NCBI GenBank assembly: GCA_032358165.1
Contig: JAALGY010000008.1
Span: 2,046,001 to 2,110,000 of the forward strand
Length of the DNA: 64,000 bases
Reading direction: 5' to 3'
From: Diplosphaera chodatii
Taxonomy: Eukaryota; Chlorophyta; Trebouxiophyceae; Prasiolales; Stichococcaceae
In this document: piece after piece, positions 46,138 to 58,800 of the stretch
How positions within the stretch are numbered: position 1 is the first letter of the stretch
How the letters are laid out: every line of letters starts with the position of its first letter
The notes under the pieces: model-generated
What the model saw: only the letters and a program-made list of their open reading frames with translations
What the model was told of the DNA's origin: nothing
Databases searched by the model: none
Program-made: the position numbers and the translations under genes

Positions 46138-46867
46138 CAGCGTGCGCAACAATGCCTACCTTGAAGAGCTGACGAAGTGTGAACTGTGACTATGCAAATG
46201 GCCGGACGTCTGACCGGTCTGTGCGAAACAATGTTGGCTGTGGTTCTACAGCAACGACAATTGGTAATTGCAGCACAAATGAGCCCACCAAGGCCATTGA
46301 TGACCAGGATGAATTTGCAGCCGAACGTCGCTTGTGGCAGACATGTGAACATGATGAACATGCTCTTCAAGGACATACCGTACTCGATGCATCGTACCCT
46401 GACAGAGTTGTGCAGGCAACACAGATCGTGGCAGTTCGATGATGGTCAGCCCTAAAAGTAACTGCAGATCTACAATATCGATTGTTGGTCATGACCGCCA
46501 ACTGTGCGTGATGCGGTGTCTCAGGGCACCTGCATGTCACGACAGCGCAGCTGGGCAGTCTTTACACCACACATTGCTTTTGCTGAGCCGGTCGGTGACC
46601 TTGCAGAAGCAGGGGTTCGCACAGGAGCTGTTCACCCAGTGACCATGCAGGCACGTGCGACAGGCGCACACACCTGTGCAGCGACGGCTGTCTTCGTGAG
46701 GCGCTTCAAGCTGACGCTGCATCCCAACATTGCCAGACGCCGCGTCCTCTGGCTGGCTGAGGACTGTCAGCCGCGGCACCCTGCGCTGCTGGCCGTCGCT
46801 GACGGATCAGACAGACATACTTCCATTTGCAGCACTGCTTGGGGCCTGATGGCCACAGCTGCTGGGC
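46138..46867. other. Convergent spacer F-G
   Basis: 730 nt between the 3' ends of F and G. No exon, repeat or clear TGTAA pair could be supported. Confidence 0.35.
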
Positions 46868-49800
46868 TCAGGAGTGTCCACCACGGCCCTGCTGCTTGCG
46901 CGCCTCCAGCGCCCTGATGGTCTCTTGCCATGTCGGCTTCAACTCCACCGCAGGGTCGTCGTCTGCGCTGTTCAGAGCACAGTGAGCACCTGCGCACAGG
47001 AGCCGCTGCAGGGCAGGACAATCGATGCCACACATCTGAAGTGACCCTCAAGGTGCCACGTGGAGTGATGCACAACGGTGTACATGGCAAGGGCCGGTGG
47101 TGGCACCCAAGGGGGCGCCTGATCTGCACTACTGAGCTCCAGCGCGGGTAGGCAAAACTGCCCGGGGCCTATCAGGGAGGCGGTGGCAGGGTGCGGCCGC
47201 TGCTCACCCGGCGGCTGCTCCGCCAGGACGGCGTGCCCCGTGGCGACCGCGAGCATCTCCGCCAGCCGAAGCATGTCCACAGGCGCGGGGCACCCCACGG
47301 CGAGGTGCGCGTACTGCGCCGGCGCCAGCACCGCCCACATCGCGGCCGTGGTCTGCAGCAAGACCACTGAACTCCCGCCAAGGTGCTGGCTTGCCGTGAC
47401 CAAGGAGACGTGCACAAGCATGGGGGCGCGGGAAGTGTAGCGTGTAGCGTCAAGGCGCGGGTCAGCAGGCAGCTGGGCCGCGGTCTGGCGGCAGGCGCCA
47501 AGGGCATCGGTATGGACACGCTGACTGCAAAGCTTATCGTAACAGCAGTCACAGCACCTTCACAACGCTGGCGCGCTCGGCGTTTAGCGTGCCCTGCAGC
47601 CCGGTCAGCGCCGCCTGCAGCCGCTCGTGCGCGATGGAGAGGGTCCCGCGCGCGTTCAGCCCCAGGGCCGCCTCGTTGCTGTACGCCGCCGGCAGCGCCG
47701 CCTGCAGTGCGAACATGCTGATTCGCGGGCTTGATGGTGGATATTGCATATGCCCCGAAGGCCACTCGCAGTGACTGCTGCATGGAGATCTGCCAGGAGA
47801 CTCTGCTCCGCAGCGGGGCACTGTGACCGCACAGGCCAGAGCGGGGGGCACCGGCCTTGAAGCGGTTGCGCGTCTGCGCTAGCCGCGCTTTGCTGTGCAG
47901 GTGGGCCTCCCGGTGCTGCAGCAGCGCGTGCTGCTGCTCCCTGCCGAGGCGCGCCGTCTCCAGCAGCTGCAGGTCGGCACGGGCACCAGCTCATGGTTGC
48001 TGCGCCTGCTGGTGATGCAACTTTCAAGATGCAGTGCGCAGCCGCCCACAGAAGCTGTCATGCTTCGCTGTGTTGCTGGCATGAGATTTGGTGGAATGGC
48101 ACGCATGCGCAGGCGTCTGGCACCTGCCACCAGGTGTCGATTTGGGCGACTTCCGCGGCCGCCGCCGCCGCTGCCGCGCCAGGCGGCTGGCCCCCGAACC
48201 CGCGCGGGTCATGCAGCAGCATGCTGGCCTGCAGCTGCTGCGCCTCCAACGTGAGTTGTGCCTGCAGCACGCCGCGAGACGGTGAATGAGGAGGAAGCCC
48301 GCATAGCGGGTTGTGCGACTGCGAGTACACCTTGACTTCCGTTTGTCTAAGACCTGGTGCAGCAGCGTCTGCCTGTAGCCTTGTGCATGCTCAAGCGCAC
48401 TAGCAGCACTTCCCAGCCAGGCGGACTGCCCACCAGGCGCTGTGTTGTGGCCCCCGCGGAGGCCTGGGCGGCCCCCGCGGCCCGCAGCTGCAGGAGGCAC
48501 GCCGCCATGGCATTGACATAGTCGTGCCACAGCTGGTCAAATGCTGCAGCCTCCAACCCCACGACCTACAGCAATGATGCCACACCACTGTCAGCATCAC
48601 ACGTGTTGCACTGGCGCCTTGTGCTCGGAGGCAGCATGTGGGGTGGGCGATACACTCTGCCAGGTCAGTGCACACCTGGCGCCACGTCAACGTGAGAGCC
48701 GCTGCCCGCCGCACAGTGAAGCTCATCACGTCGCCGATGCCGAGCTGCGCCGCCAGGTCGTCCTGCCAGCTTCCAGCACCGGGCCGCCCCAGCCGGCTGC
48801 CGTCGGCTGTGGGAGGGGGCTGCGCTGCCGCCGCCGCGTCATGATCTGCGCCGCCGCCGCCGGCATCGCCACCATTCGAGCGCTGCCGGATGTGGGGTGC
48901 ACCATCTACCAGGGCTGCGCCCGCGGTGCTCTCTGCTCCGCTGCTGACGTACTCCCCCGGCGTGGTGGCGGCGAAGGGCTCGATCCCGGCCGCCGCCGCC
49001 TCGGCTGCGGCCGCCACCATCTGCCCCCGGGTGCCGAGCACCTGCTCCAGGGCCTGGTTGCGCCTCGCCAGCTCACCCTGCGTGCGTGCAGCAGCACACC
49101 TGGTCAAGCGCCCCGTCGGTGGTTCAGCACCTCTTGGTTCCCCCTTTATGGCTAATCTGCTTGGTCCCGCGGACACGGCCGTGGCGGTGCAAACCCACTG
49201 GACACCGCCATTTTCAGCACGCTGCACGGGGCTGCACAGGCGCGCAAGACGACGCCCATACGCTCGGGAGCAGCCCGCGCAACGCCTCCGAACTGCCGCA
49301 CCTGTGCCAGCTGCATCGTGTGCATCTCCTGCTCCAGGGCCGCCACCTGCTGCGCCGCCTGCTCCGCCCGCTCCTGCACGCCACAGCAGGGTTTACATCA
49401 GCTAAGCGACGCCAAGTGACACACGCAAGAAGCTCTGCTGCCATGGCCCTGTGGCTGGAGCTGGTGGTAAGCTTCGCATCGGCGGAGAGCTGGGGCCCAG
49501 CTGGGGTGAGCGCCAACCTTCTGCTTAACGCGCCACAGCCTCTGCGCCTGAATGTTCTTGTCCCTGCGCGTGGGCTTCAGGCCGCGGCCGCTAGCCGGGC
49601 CGCCCAGCACGTCACTGCGGTCGGCCGCTGGTGCGGCGTGCTGTTGCCGCGCATCCTGCAGGGGCTGTGCCCTCGCGGCGGATGTGTCGAAGTCGGGCAG
49701 CGGTGCAGCTGCGCTGACGGCTGGTGTGGCAGACGCGCTACCAAGCGTCCCATCTGCTGCTGCTGTCGCGGCTGTGTCGTGCAGCAGGTTCTCCAAGAGC

Positions 49801-50182
49801 CATGCGGCGTCTGCCTGCGGCTTGGACTGCAGGCGTGCAGCATCATGATCAGCGTCACCGTGATGTCAGTCTGCCTTCCAGGTGCACCTAGTCCGACAGA
49901 GGACTGGAATGGGGGTGTTGTGTCATCGCTTTCGTCGCACGGCCAGCTCGCATGCGCAGCTGTGCAGAGGAAACAGCCCCCACAGCTGATATGCATTTCT
50001 GTGAGGGCACGCACCTCCAGCGTGCTCAGATCCAGCAGCTCAGCATCTGCAGCACCGAGCTGCAGGATCTCGTCCCAATCGATGGCCTCGTCAAGCGGAT
50101 TGCTGGTGGCCTTGCTTGCATCGTGTGCTTGCATGGTGCTGTCCAAGATCGTGCCCAGCTGTCCTGACCTCAGTTCGCACAT
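46868..50182 (-). CDS. Gene G: bZIP-type transcription factor, paralogue of F
   Basis: Ten exons: 50182-50015, 49826-49518, 49373-49302, 49077-48676, 48565-48434, 48261-48124, 47985-47875 (approx.), 47701-47558, 47352-47208 and 46962-46868; about 571 residues. The first exon (MCELRSGQLGTILDS...) is acidic with 'IDWDEILQLG'. The basic region 'RRDKNIQAQRLWRVKQK' keeps N-x7-R. The zipper exon is again 72 nt ('ERAEQAAQQVAALEQEM'). Exons of 111 and 144 nt equal those of F. C-terminal landmarks are 'FDQLWHDYVNAM', 'LLETARLGREQQHALLQHRE' and 'TAAMWAVLAPAQYAHLAVG', and the tail is 'TWQETIRALEARKQQGRGG'. The second Gly/Ala-rich exon fuses two exons seen in E. The intron after the 111-nt exon appears to start GC (AAG|GCCGGT). 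Nuclear regulator is inferred; targets are unknown. Confidence 0.75.
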
Positions 50183-50358
50183 CAGTATCCTCGAGCGTGC
50201 GTTGCAAATCGGCTTACAGCTGGGGTGGTCACTGCACAGCGAACTACTGGTGCGCCACCTGGTGCACTGAAGACGAAACCTTGTACTGCCAAGCAGTACA
50301 GGTGGTTACCCTTGCTGGCAGAGGCTTAGATTAGTGCCGGACCCCGTGTGGTAGTCTT

Positions 50359-52281
50359 TCACTGGTCTGGTGGTTGTTGCTGCGGCGCAGGCGCTGCGAA
50401 GCCGGCGCTGGCGGCTCCTTGAGCTCCCTGCAGACCGGCCAAGGCTGCCTGCATTGACAGAGCAACAGTCCCTGGTGGCGCTCTGACACTGGCACAACCG
50501 GCTAGTCAGCATCAACATACTGCTATCTGTCATCCAATCAAGAGTCTGATGTCAAGCAGTCACCTGCTGTGCCTGGAATTGTGGCGCCAACTGCTGCTGC
50601 TGGCGCTGCTGCAGGAGGTGCTGCTGCGACGCCTGCAGCTGCTGCAGCAGCGCGGCCTGCTGCTGGCGCTGTTGCGATGCCTGCAGCTGCTGCAGCAGCG
50701 CCTGCTGTTGCTGCACGTCCAGCGGGGCTGCTGAGGTATGGTTCTGGAACCCCATGCCCTGCGGTGCTGGAGCTGCTGTCTGTGGGATTGCGCTCCCAGC
50801 TGCCGCCTGCTGTGGCTGCGGCTGCGGGAACGAGGGCAGGCCACCACTGATGCCATTCTGCCACTGCTGCATCCGCTGCCACTGCAGCTGCTGCAGCAGC
50901 GCCTGCTGCTGCGCCTGCAGCTGCGCTGCGTCTGCCGCATTTGGTTCGCTGGCCGCAAATGCCTGGAAGGGCTGCTGCAGCGATGGCTGTGCAGGCTGGC
51001 CTGCAGGCTCCTGAGCATGGACATGCTGCTGCGGGGTGGGCTGTACGGGAGGCGTCGGTGCATGTGAGGGTGTCGGGAGCTGGGCTGCGTGCATGCCGCC
51101 AGACGCTGCACTGGCGCTCTGCTGTGGCGGCTGGTGCTGCCCTAATGAGGCCTGCTGCTGCGGCTGCTGCTGCTGCTGCTGCACCACTATGATGGTTTGA
51201 GGCTGCGGCTGTGGCTCGGGCTGTGGCTGTAAATGCGGCTGCGCCTCTTGCAATGGCTGCTGCTGCTGCTGCTGCTGCTGTGCCTGTGGCTCCGGCGGGG
51301 GGTCTTGGTTCATGTCAAAGCCCTCGCGCCCCGCTGCAGTGGGTGTGTCCTGCCCCGCTACCCTCTTCGGCGCCCTGCAGGCTCATGCGGTGGTACATCT
51401 GTACTTGGTTGTGACCGATGGTGCGGCTGACTTACAGGCATACCACATGTTGAACATGGTGGTGTCGGTTTGCAGGCGTGGACAGCAATCTCACTTGGTG
51501 CGGACACGGGGTTTGCTGGGCAGCTTGGGCAGCAGGAAGTAGAACTCACGGTCGCCCATTGTCAGGAGCACCTGCGTCGCACGCATCGGCCCGTCAATCA
51601 TCTGTCCACCAATCAGCAAAGGGTCGAACAACTGAATAACATCCGTGCATAGCACCGCAGCACGGTGGCTGGGATGGTGGGCAGCGCAAGCAAGGCTGGC
51701 AGCTGCTGCACCTTGCTGGCAAGCGGCGCGGGGGATGAGTTCGGCGTGAACAGCACGCCGTCAATGCTGACGCCATTCTTGCCCAGCACCGTCAGCTCAA
51801 ACACGCCTGCGCCAGCGATATACCGACACGTGGTGCTGCGGCCCAGTCGCCAGGCACGGAAATTCCAGCTTGATGTGGCAAGCAACCGGTGCATGCCCGG
51901 CAAGCTGTACCCTTCTCGAAGTTGTACGTGATGCTGGCGTGCTTGCGGCTCGTGTTCATGTTGTCGCCCAGGACCACGTCCGCCTGCGCGCTGCTTGACC
52001 GGCGCCCCAACAGCGTCTCATACTTCCGGATGAAGAACTCGAAGCCATCACTACCCTGCAGCTTGCAAATGCACTCGGCTTTACAGTGTGCTGGCATACA
52101 TGGACAAACATTGTCAGTGGCAGACCCGCTGGTCGGGTGGCGAGGATTGTGTCATGTTTGGGTTTGCAAATGGCAGGCTGCTCAGCTTACGCATACGGCT
52201 GGTTTCGTGCACCTGCAGTTTGGCAAACCCGCATCGCAGCAGGCGCGGGTCACTTGCGCTGATCTGCCCAACCTCCGCCAT
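50359..52281 (-). CDS. FHA-domain protein (FHA2-like) with long Gln-rich tail
   Basis: Six exons: 52281-52213, 52055-51911, 51806-51712, 51571-51495, 51374-50564 and 50427-50359; 421 residues. The N-terminal third matches plant FHA2: 'CGFAKLQ', 'EFFIRKYETLLGRRSS', 'MNTSRKHASITYNFE', 'FELTVLGKNGVSIDGVLF' and 'MGDREFYFLLPK'. FHA domains read phosphothreonine; the LGR, SRKHA and NG positions that contact it are present. Arabidopsis FHA2 and related fungal factors act in nuclear transcription. A basic stretch 'RVRTKAPKRV' after the domain may be a nuclear signal. The remaining 270 residues are Gln/Pro-rich, with repeats of 'ALLQQLQASQQ', and look like an activation or condensate-forming domain. 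Arabidopsis FHA2 is much shorter and lacks this tail. It is divergent from the tRNA synthetase gene. Confidence 0.88.
50564..51310 (-). repeat. CAG-rich low-complexity exon encoding poly-Gln tail
   Basis: A single exon rich in CAG codons gives runs of up to eight Gln and repeated LLQQLQ units. It is a candidate for length variation between strains. Confidence 0.8.
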
Positions 52282-52891
52282 ACCTTGCGTTAGCAGCTCG
52301 ATGTAGCACAGCCTGCACCACAGTGGTACACGTCTCAACTGTGGCCATCTACGGTTCCAGGTGCTGTCATGCTCATGCCGCATCGGTTCCGTTGCCTGTT
52401 TGGTACAGCGAAACTTGGCAGCAATGGCCAGCGGCCTTGAAGCATTATCACCTGCGACCGGACACTCAAAGCTTCGGCATGCTCACCTGTGCTTAGCAGT
52501 TGCAGAATAAGCAGGACACAACAGATCGCGTTGTGGTGCAACCTTTCAAACTTTGTGCGCCAAGCCCGCTATGCAGCTGACACTATTCGAGACTTGCAGG
52601 AGCTGTGGGTGCGGAGCTCTTCACCTGTTCATGAGCAGCAACCAACAACTGCAAGCTGCTTCGCCGATCTTGAGCATCCAGACCAGGACATGTTTGCTCG
52701 CCCTGTAGCAGGCAGACTGGTCTTCAAGTGGCCCTGGCAGTGCTGCCAGATGGTGATTGCATTTGCATGCACTTGCAAACATATGCACGTCCTGTTCTGT
52801 GACTGTTGGCCAGCGCTGACGTCCATTGAGTTGTTGAAGTCGCCACCTTGATCTCACCTGGACCTGAACACCAGAAAAACCTGGCATCGCG
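52282..52891. promoter_or_regulatory. Divergent promoter region, FHA2-like (-) / glutamyl-tRNA synthetase (+)
   Basis: 610 nt between divergent start codons. Open frames exist but have no motif. Nothing beyond presumed promoters can be supported. Confidence 0.4.
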
Positions 52892-55800
52892 ATGGGTTCA
52901 GAGACGCACGGTGTCATAGAATATCTGGATCGCTCTCCGCCGCTGGCATGCCTCGCGGTCGCGGAGCTGAAGGGCCTGTCGGTGCAGGCCGCACCAGATG
53001 GCAAGCGGCCGAAGGACCTGCCTCCGACCCTGAAGATCGCCTCCGGGTGAGATCAATGCCACACTGCATTGATTTGGGATGCGCTTCTGTGCTGCTGCTC
53101 AACGGGCGAAAGGTTGTGCTTTAACGGACCAACTATCTGAGGACATGCACCAGCAAGGCCGGCGTGCCGGGCGACTTGGCCCCTCCTGTCAGCTTTCATA
53201 GAGAGCATGCTGCTCCTGGGGGAAACAGCGCGTGAGTGCTTCAAACCACGGCGCACGTCCGCCTCCACATGCTGTCATTACCTGAAGATTGCTGATGTCA
53301 TTTGCATGGCGTGCCCGGCAGGAGGGAGTTCAGCGGCACGGAGATCATCGTGCGGTACCTCGCCCGCCTGCAGCGGGACCCCAAGCAGAACGACGGTCTG
53401 TTTCTGTACGGCCAGGATGCCGAGACGTCCACGGAGGTGCATGCGCAAACCTGATGCTGAAATGACTAGCACATGTGGTCCTGACGGCAATCACTGCAGT
53501 CGAGCACAGCTGCGACGGGCGCGGCAGTCGGAACGTCCGATGCATAAAGAGCATGCCCGCCAGAGTAGCTCATGATGGTCGTCATGGCGCAGGTGGACGA
53601 GTGGCTGGCGTTTCTGCCGCGGCTGGCAGCGGGGCCCGGCCTGGCCGAGGCGGCGGCGGCGGTCAACGACTTCCTGTCCCTGCGCACCTACCTGGTCGGC
53701 CACCGCCTCACGCTGGCCGACGTCGCGCTGTGGGGCCAGCTCACAGGCGCGTGGGCCTCGCAGCTTGCAGCTGTCCGGTGTCACTGTAGGGTGTTAGGCC
53801 CGGTGTGCAACCTGGAGATGCCTGCCCAGCCGCCGCGCTGGAACTTCACACAAGTGAGACCTTCTTCATACCTTTGAACGATGTGACACAGGCAACCTCA
53901 TGTACGCGAAGCTGCGGCGCACCGCCGGGTGGGACCACCTGGAGCGCTGGCTGGGCGGCCTGAACGGCCACAGCACCCTGGCGGCGGTGGCGGCGGCGCA
54001 CGCGCCCAGGGGCCGCGCGGCGGCGGCGGAGGAGAAGACCGCCTCCGGGCGCGGCGGCGGCGGTGAGCACCGATCAAGCTGTTTAGTCAACAGAGGTTCT
54101 CCATTAAGGTTTCCTTGGAGGAGCCAGCCGTATGCTTCTGCCGTGTGACTCCATGGAAGGGCGCCCGCTCGTTTGTTCTGGCTCAAAGGCAGTGTGGTGT
54201 CTGGCGCGCAGACACCGGCTCGTTCGTGGGGCTGAAGGATGCTGTCAAGGGCAAGGTGGTCACACGCTTCCCGCCGGAGCCGTCAGGTGCGTACAGTCAC
54301 AGTGCTGGTGGCCTCCACCGTGCCGTCCTGCACAGCTTGCAGGTTGCATGGGCAGCCGTAGTATCACAGGCGCGCTGCAGATTATGCTGCTGATGTGCAG
54401 GCTACCTGCACATTGGACACGCCAAGGCGGCGATGCTGAACCAGTACTTCAAGGAGATGTACGACGGCAAGCTGCTGGTCCGCTTTGATGACACCAACCC
54501 GTCCAAGGTGGGGAAAGCGGTGCTCTGAGCGTCACCCGCGCAAGGCAGCAACACCACCGGGGTGCCCTGACCCCGGCAATTTGCAGCGCTCAGCTCTGCA
54601 GCACCCCATGTGTCAGCTGCTGTGCGCCTCATCGCTGCAGGAGAAGGACGAGTTTGTGGACAACATCATCAAGGACATCAAGGCGCTGGGCCTGCAGCAC
54701 GAGCCCATCACCTACACCTCCGACTACTTCGACGACATCCGGGTGCGCCCAGCGTGTCAGCTGTTGTTACTATAGCAAGGATGTTGTGGCCACCTGCTGA
54801 GCGTGTGCAAAAGACTGCCCAGAGCGTCAAAGATCTGGCTACATGCTCAGATGCGTCTGCAAGTTTGCACGCATGTGTCACGTATGTGTGCATTGCTGCA
54901 CTTGCGATGTGCAGCCGATTAGCTTGCCACCTGCCTTGGCCAGCAAATTGGTGTCCTGTGTTCCTACTTGGATTCGATTGACACGACGGTTTGCAGGACC
55001 TGACGGTGAAGCTCATCGATGCTGGGTTCATCTATGCGGACGACTCACCCGCTGCGGAGATCACAGCGGTGCGCGTCGTGCGGCCCCAAGAACATGCTGT
55101 CAGCTGGTTTTGAGTCGGTACCCCAGCTAGAAACTATGGTAGTGCGCCGGCAGACTGCATCCCATCAGACTGACCTGCGTCCTGAGTTGTCATCATGTCA
55201 TGAGTGCAGATGCGGAGAGCCAGGAAGCAGTACAAGGACCGCAACTCGCAGCCGCCCCAGCGCACGAAGCAGGTGTTTCAGGACATGCTGTCGGGTTCAG
55301 CAGAGGGCTCCCGCTGGTGCCTGCGTGCCAGGTGGGGGCTTGTCGGTGCCATCTTGGCAGCTGCTTAAACAGCTCTGCAACGCCTCGAACAGCTACCCTG
55401 GCAGCTGTGCCCTTGGTGCAGCGGAGGGCAGCCGCCAGCTGCTGGGCAGCTATGCCAGGCCCGTGCATGTGCCAGCTGGTTGCATGTGGCCCAGGCATTT
55501 GTACCCTGCATCTGCGTCTGGCTGCAGGCTCGGGGATCGTGCAGACGGTTGGTCAGATGTTGAGCCTCCTGTCATGTTGTGCAGGATTAACCTGGAGGGA
55601 GAAACGACCTACGCCCGGGTGGACGCGGATGGCAACGCGCTCCGGGAGGCGGACGGCAGCCTGCAGATGCGGCCCGCGCAGCCCATGGAATACGCCAACG
55701 GGGTGCGCCGCGGCCCAGTGCTGACTGAGACACCGCTACTGCTGCTGGCCTGACCCTTCCCGCACACACGCGGCTGACGCCTGGTGCTGACAGCAGAGGC

Positions 55801-58800
55801 GGGTGCGTGCACACTGCGTCGCTGCGTCATTCGAACTGGCAACCAAACCTGTGGCATGCTGCAGGCCATGCGGGACCCGGTGGTGTTCCGCTGCAACGCG
55901 CAGCACCACTGGCGCACCGGCGACAAGTGGAAGGTGCGGTCGAGAACTGCTGTGCCGGCAGCTGCCTGGGCACGGAGGACTGCAGCAGTGCAAAATTGTA
56001 GTCATTGCGCTCGACGGCTGGTATACTCAAAGCGGATAGAACCCCCTCACCCATCGCAGGCGTACCCCACATACGACCTGGCGTGCCCGTACGTGGATGC
56101 GCGGGAGGGTGTGACGCACGCGCTGCGGTCGCTGGAGTACTCGGACCGGGAGCCGCAGTACTACTGGTTCCTGCGGGCCATCAGACAGGTGCTCATTGCG
56201 ATTGACATGGGCGCATTCTAGCCGCTGCTAGGTTCACCTGCATGCACGGCTCCGCCAGGTTGGCACCAGTCAGGCTGTGTGCTTCCCAGTGGTGTTGAAC
56301 GTTGCTCTGACAGCGGCGAGCCAGCCTTGATTTTCGATGTGCCGGCCCCTCTCCTTGTCATCTGCCATGCCGCCGCCAGCCAGCAGGGTTCACACCTCGT
56401 CAGCTGCGCGCAGGTGGAGCCGCAGCTCCCGCACGTGGACCTGTGGCACTTTTCGCGCATGTCCTTCGTCAACACCGTGCTGTCCAAGCGCAAGCTCACG
56501 CAGCTGGTGGACGCCGGCAAGGTGCACTGAGCGGGTCACATCAATCACGTACACGGTTGCAGTGTTGGGTGCACCCTGCAGTTCCAGTGTGACGTGACGG
56601 ATGCATCAGCAGGCACGGTTACTGGCTGACTCCAGGTGGACGGGTGGGCGGACCCGCGGATGCCGACGGTGCAGGGCATCTTCCGCCGCGGGCTGCAGCT
56701 CGCGGCGCTGCGCGAGTTCATCATCGGCCAGGGGTCGTCGAAGAACACCAACCTGCTGGTGAGCGCCTTGCGGTGTGATCTGGGCTTCCTAGTGCAGCAG
56801 TGCCAGCAGCGAGCAGGATGCAAGGGTCAGATCAGTGTGTTCGTCTGTCTGCATGTATCAAACTCCTGGCTGCAGCTGATGCCTGAGTGCGTTGACGCTG
56901 CGCAGGAGTGGGACAAGATCTGGGCGATCAACAAGAAGGTGATCGACCCGGTGGCGCCGCGCCACACGGCCATCGCGCTGCCGGACCCGGTCCGTCTCAC
57001 AGTGGAGGGCGCCCCCCAGCAGCCGCAGCGCCTGGACGGCGTACCGAAGCACAAGAAGAACCCGGGCGCCGGCCAGAAAACCGTCATCCTGTCTCAGGTG
57101 TGTGTGTCTGCGGTGTGCACCATCTGGGAGCCAAGCAGTGGCCCACACGTGCTCGGCTGCAATAGCTTGCCGCCATGCCTCTGCTGGTGTGATCCTACAG
57201 CTGGCCGGCCATATACCAACTGGATCACACCGGATGCAGAACGTGGTGTCTGCAGTGAAGGTCAGCAGCAGCTTGTGCCTGCTTCCTGCAGACCGTGCTG
57301 CTAGATGCGGTGGATGCGGAGGCCATCGGCGCCGACATTGCGGCGGCGGACGCGGGCGAAGCCGGCGGCAAGCCGCTGTCGGAGAAGGACGTCGTCAAGC
57401 GGCGGCACGTGACGCTCATGGACTGGGGCGCAGCGCCCGTCGTTGAAATCACGGTGCGGCGGAACCCTGCTGTCGCCGGTTTGACAGCCCTCGGTGCTGG
57501 GTCACAATATACCGTCGACTTGGGGCAGACGTGTCACACAGCAGAAGCTCAGCACAAGCAATGAGGCTGTGGAAAGGTACAAGATGCGTCACATGTTTTA
57601 CGTCATGCCATGCAGGAGGTGACTCGCGAGGACGGTCGGGTCGCAGCGCTGCGGGGGCGGCTCGCGCCGACGCGGGGCGCCGCCGAGACCAACCTGAAGC
57701 TCACCTGGTTGGCTGATGTGAGCCCCCCCTTTATGGATTCTATCAAGACTGCTGGGTCGTGGCTCTGCGCACCGCCCCTCTGGATTGCACAGACAGCGTC
57801 GCCAGCAGTACAGCTCCTGATGGCCTGTAGCTTCCCCCTGCTGGCGGGATGCTGCAGGTGCAGTTCAGGGCTAGCGGCCGATGTGCCCTTTTGCAGCTGT
57901 GCTGCTATGTTGGAGTCCAACGTGCGCAGGGTCTGCCCTTGGGTATGTAAATTTTAGATGAAGGCGTATCAGTTGAGCTTCTGCTCGTCTGTCAGCCAGA
58001 TGGGCTGTCTGATGCTGATAGGTGGAGGAGAACCGGGTGCTGCTGCAGCTGGTCAGCCTGGGGCCGCTGATCACCGTCAAGCAGCCGGGGCCGGACGACG
58101 AGATCTTCAAGCTGTTCAACGAGCACTCGGTAGGCTCTCTGGTCCATCACTAGGCAATAAGCTGCGCCTGTGATTTGCATCTGAGTTGAGAGAAACCCAC
58201 ATGCATGTGACATCGTTTAGTGTAAAGTCGGTTGCTTTCACATCTGCCAGAGTGTGAAACACATGGTTGCTGATCCGCACGGGCTGCCTCCAGCTGGATG
58301 TGATGGCGCTCAGTCAACTTCCTTAAACCGAGATGATTGAGACTGTGATGGACTGCCTCCTGCAGAAGTCGGTGGCGGAGGCGTACGGCGACCTCAACAT
58401 GTGGTCGCTGGCCAAGGGCGACGTCATCCAGCTGGAGCGCAAGGGCTACTGGATCGTGGACCGGGCCGCAGACCCCAGCGACCCACAGCAGGCGAGGCGT
58501 TGTGCAGCCAGCAGGGTTCTGACTGTCTCCATGACCCAGCGGGTGCTCCTTACAGCGAAATCGACAGACTGGCTAGCGCACCTGGAGGTGCTGAGGTGCA
58601 GCGTCATATAGAAGGTACATCTGAGTACAATCTCGTGTTTACGACGTCAAACATTGTAAACCGCTGTCTCTTCACCTACCTGGTGTTGCAGGCGCTCGTG
58701 CTGCTGGACATCCCTGACGGCCGCGCTGCCAAGGCGCCTGCAGCCTCAACAATGCCTGCGGCAAAGGCGTCCAAGCCCAGCAAGGCAGCCAAGGCCGAGA

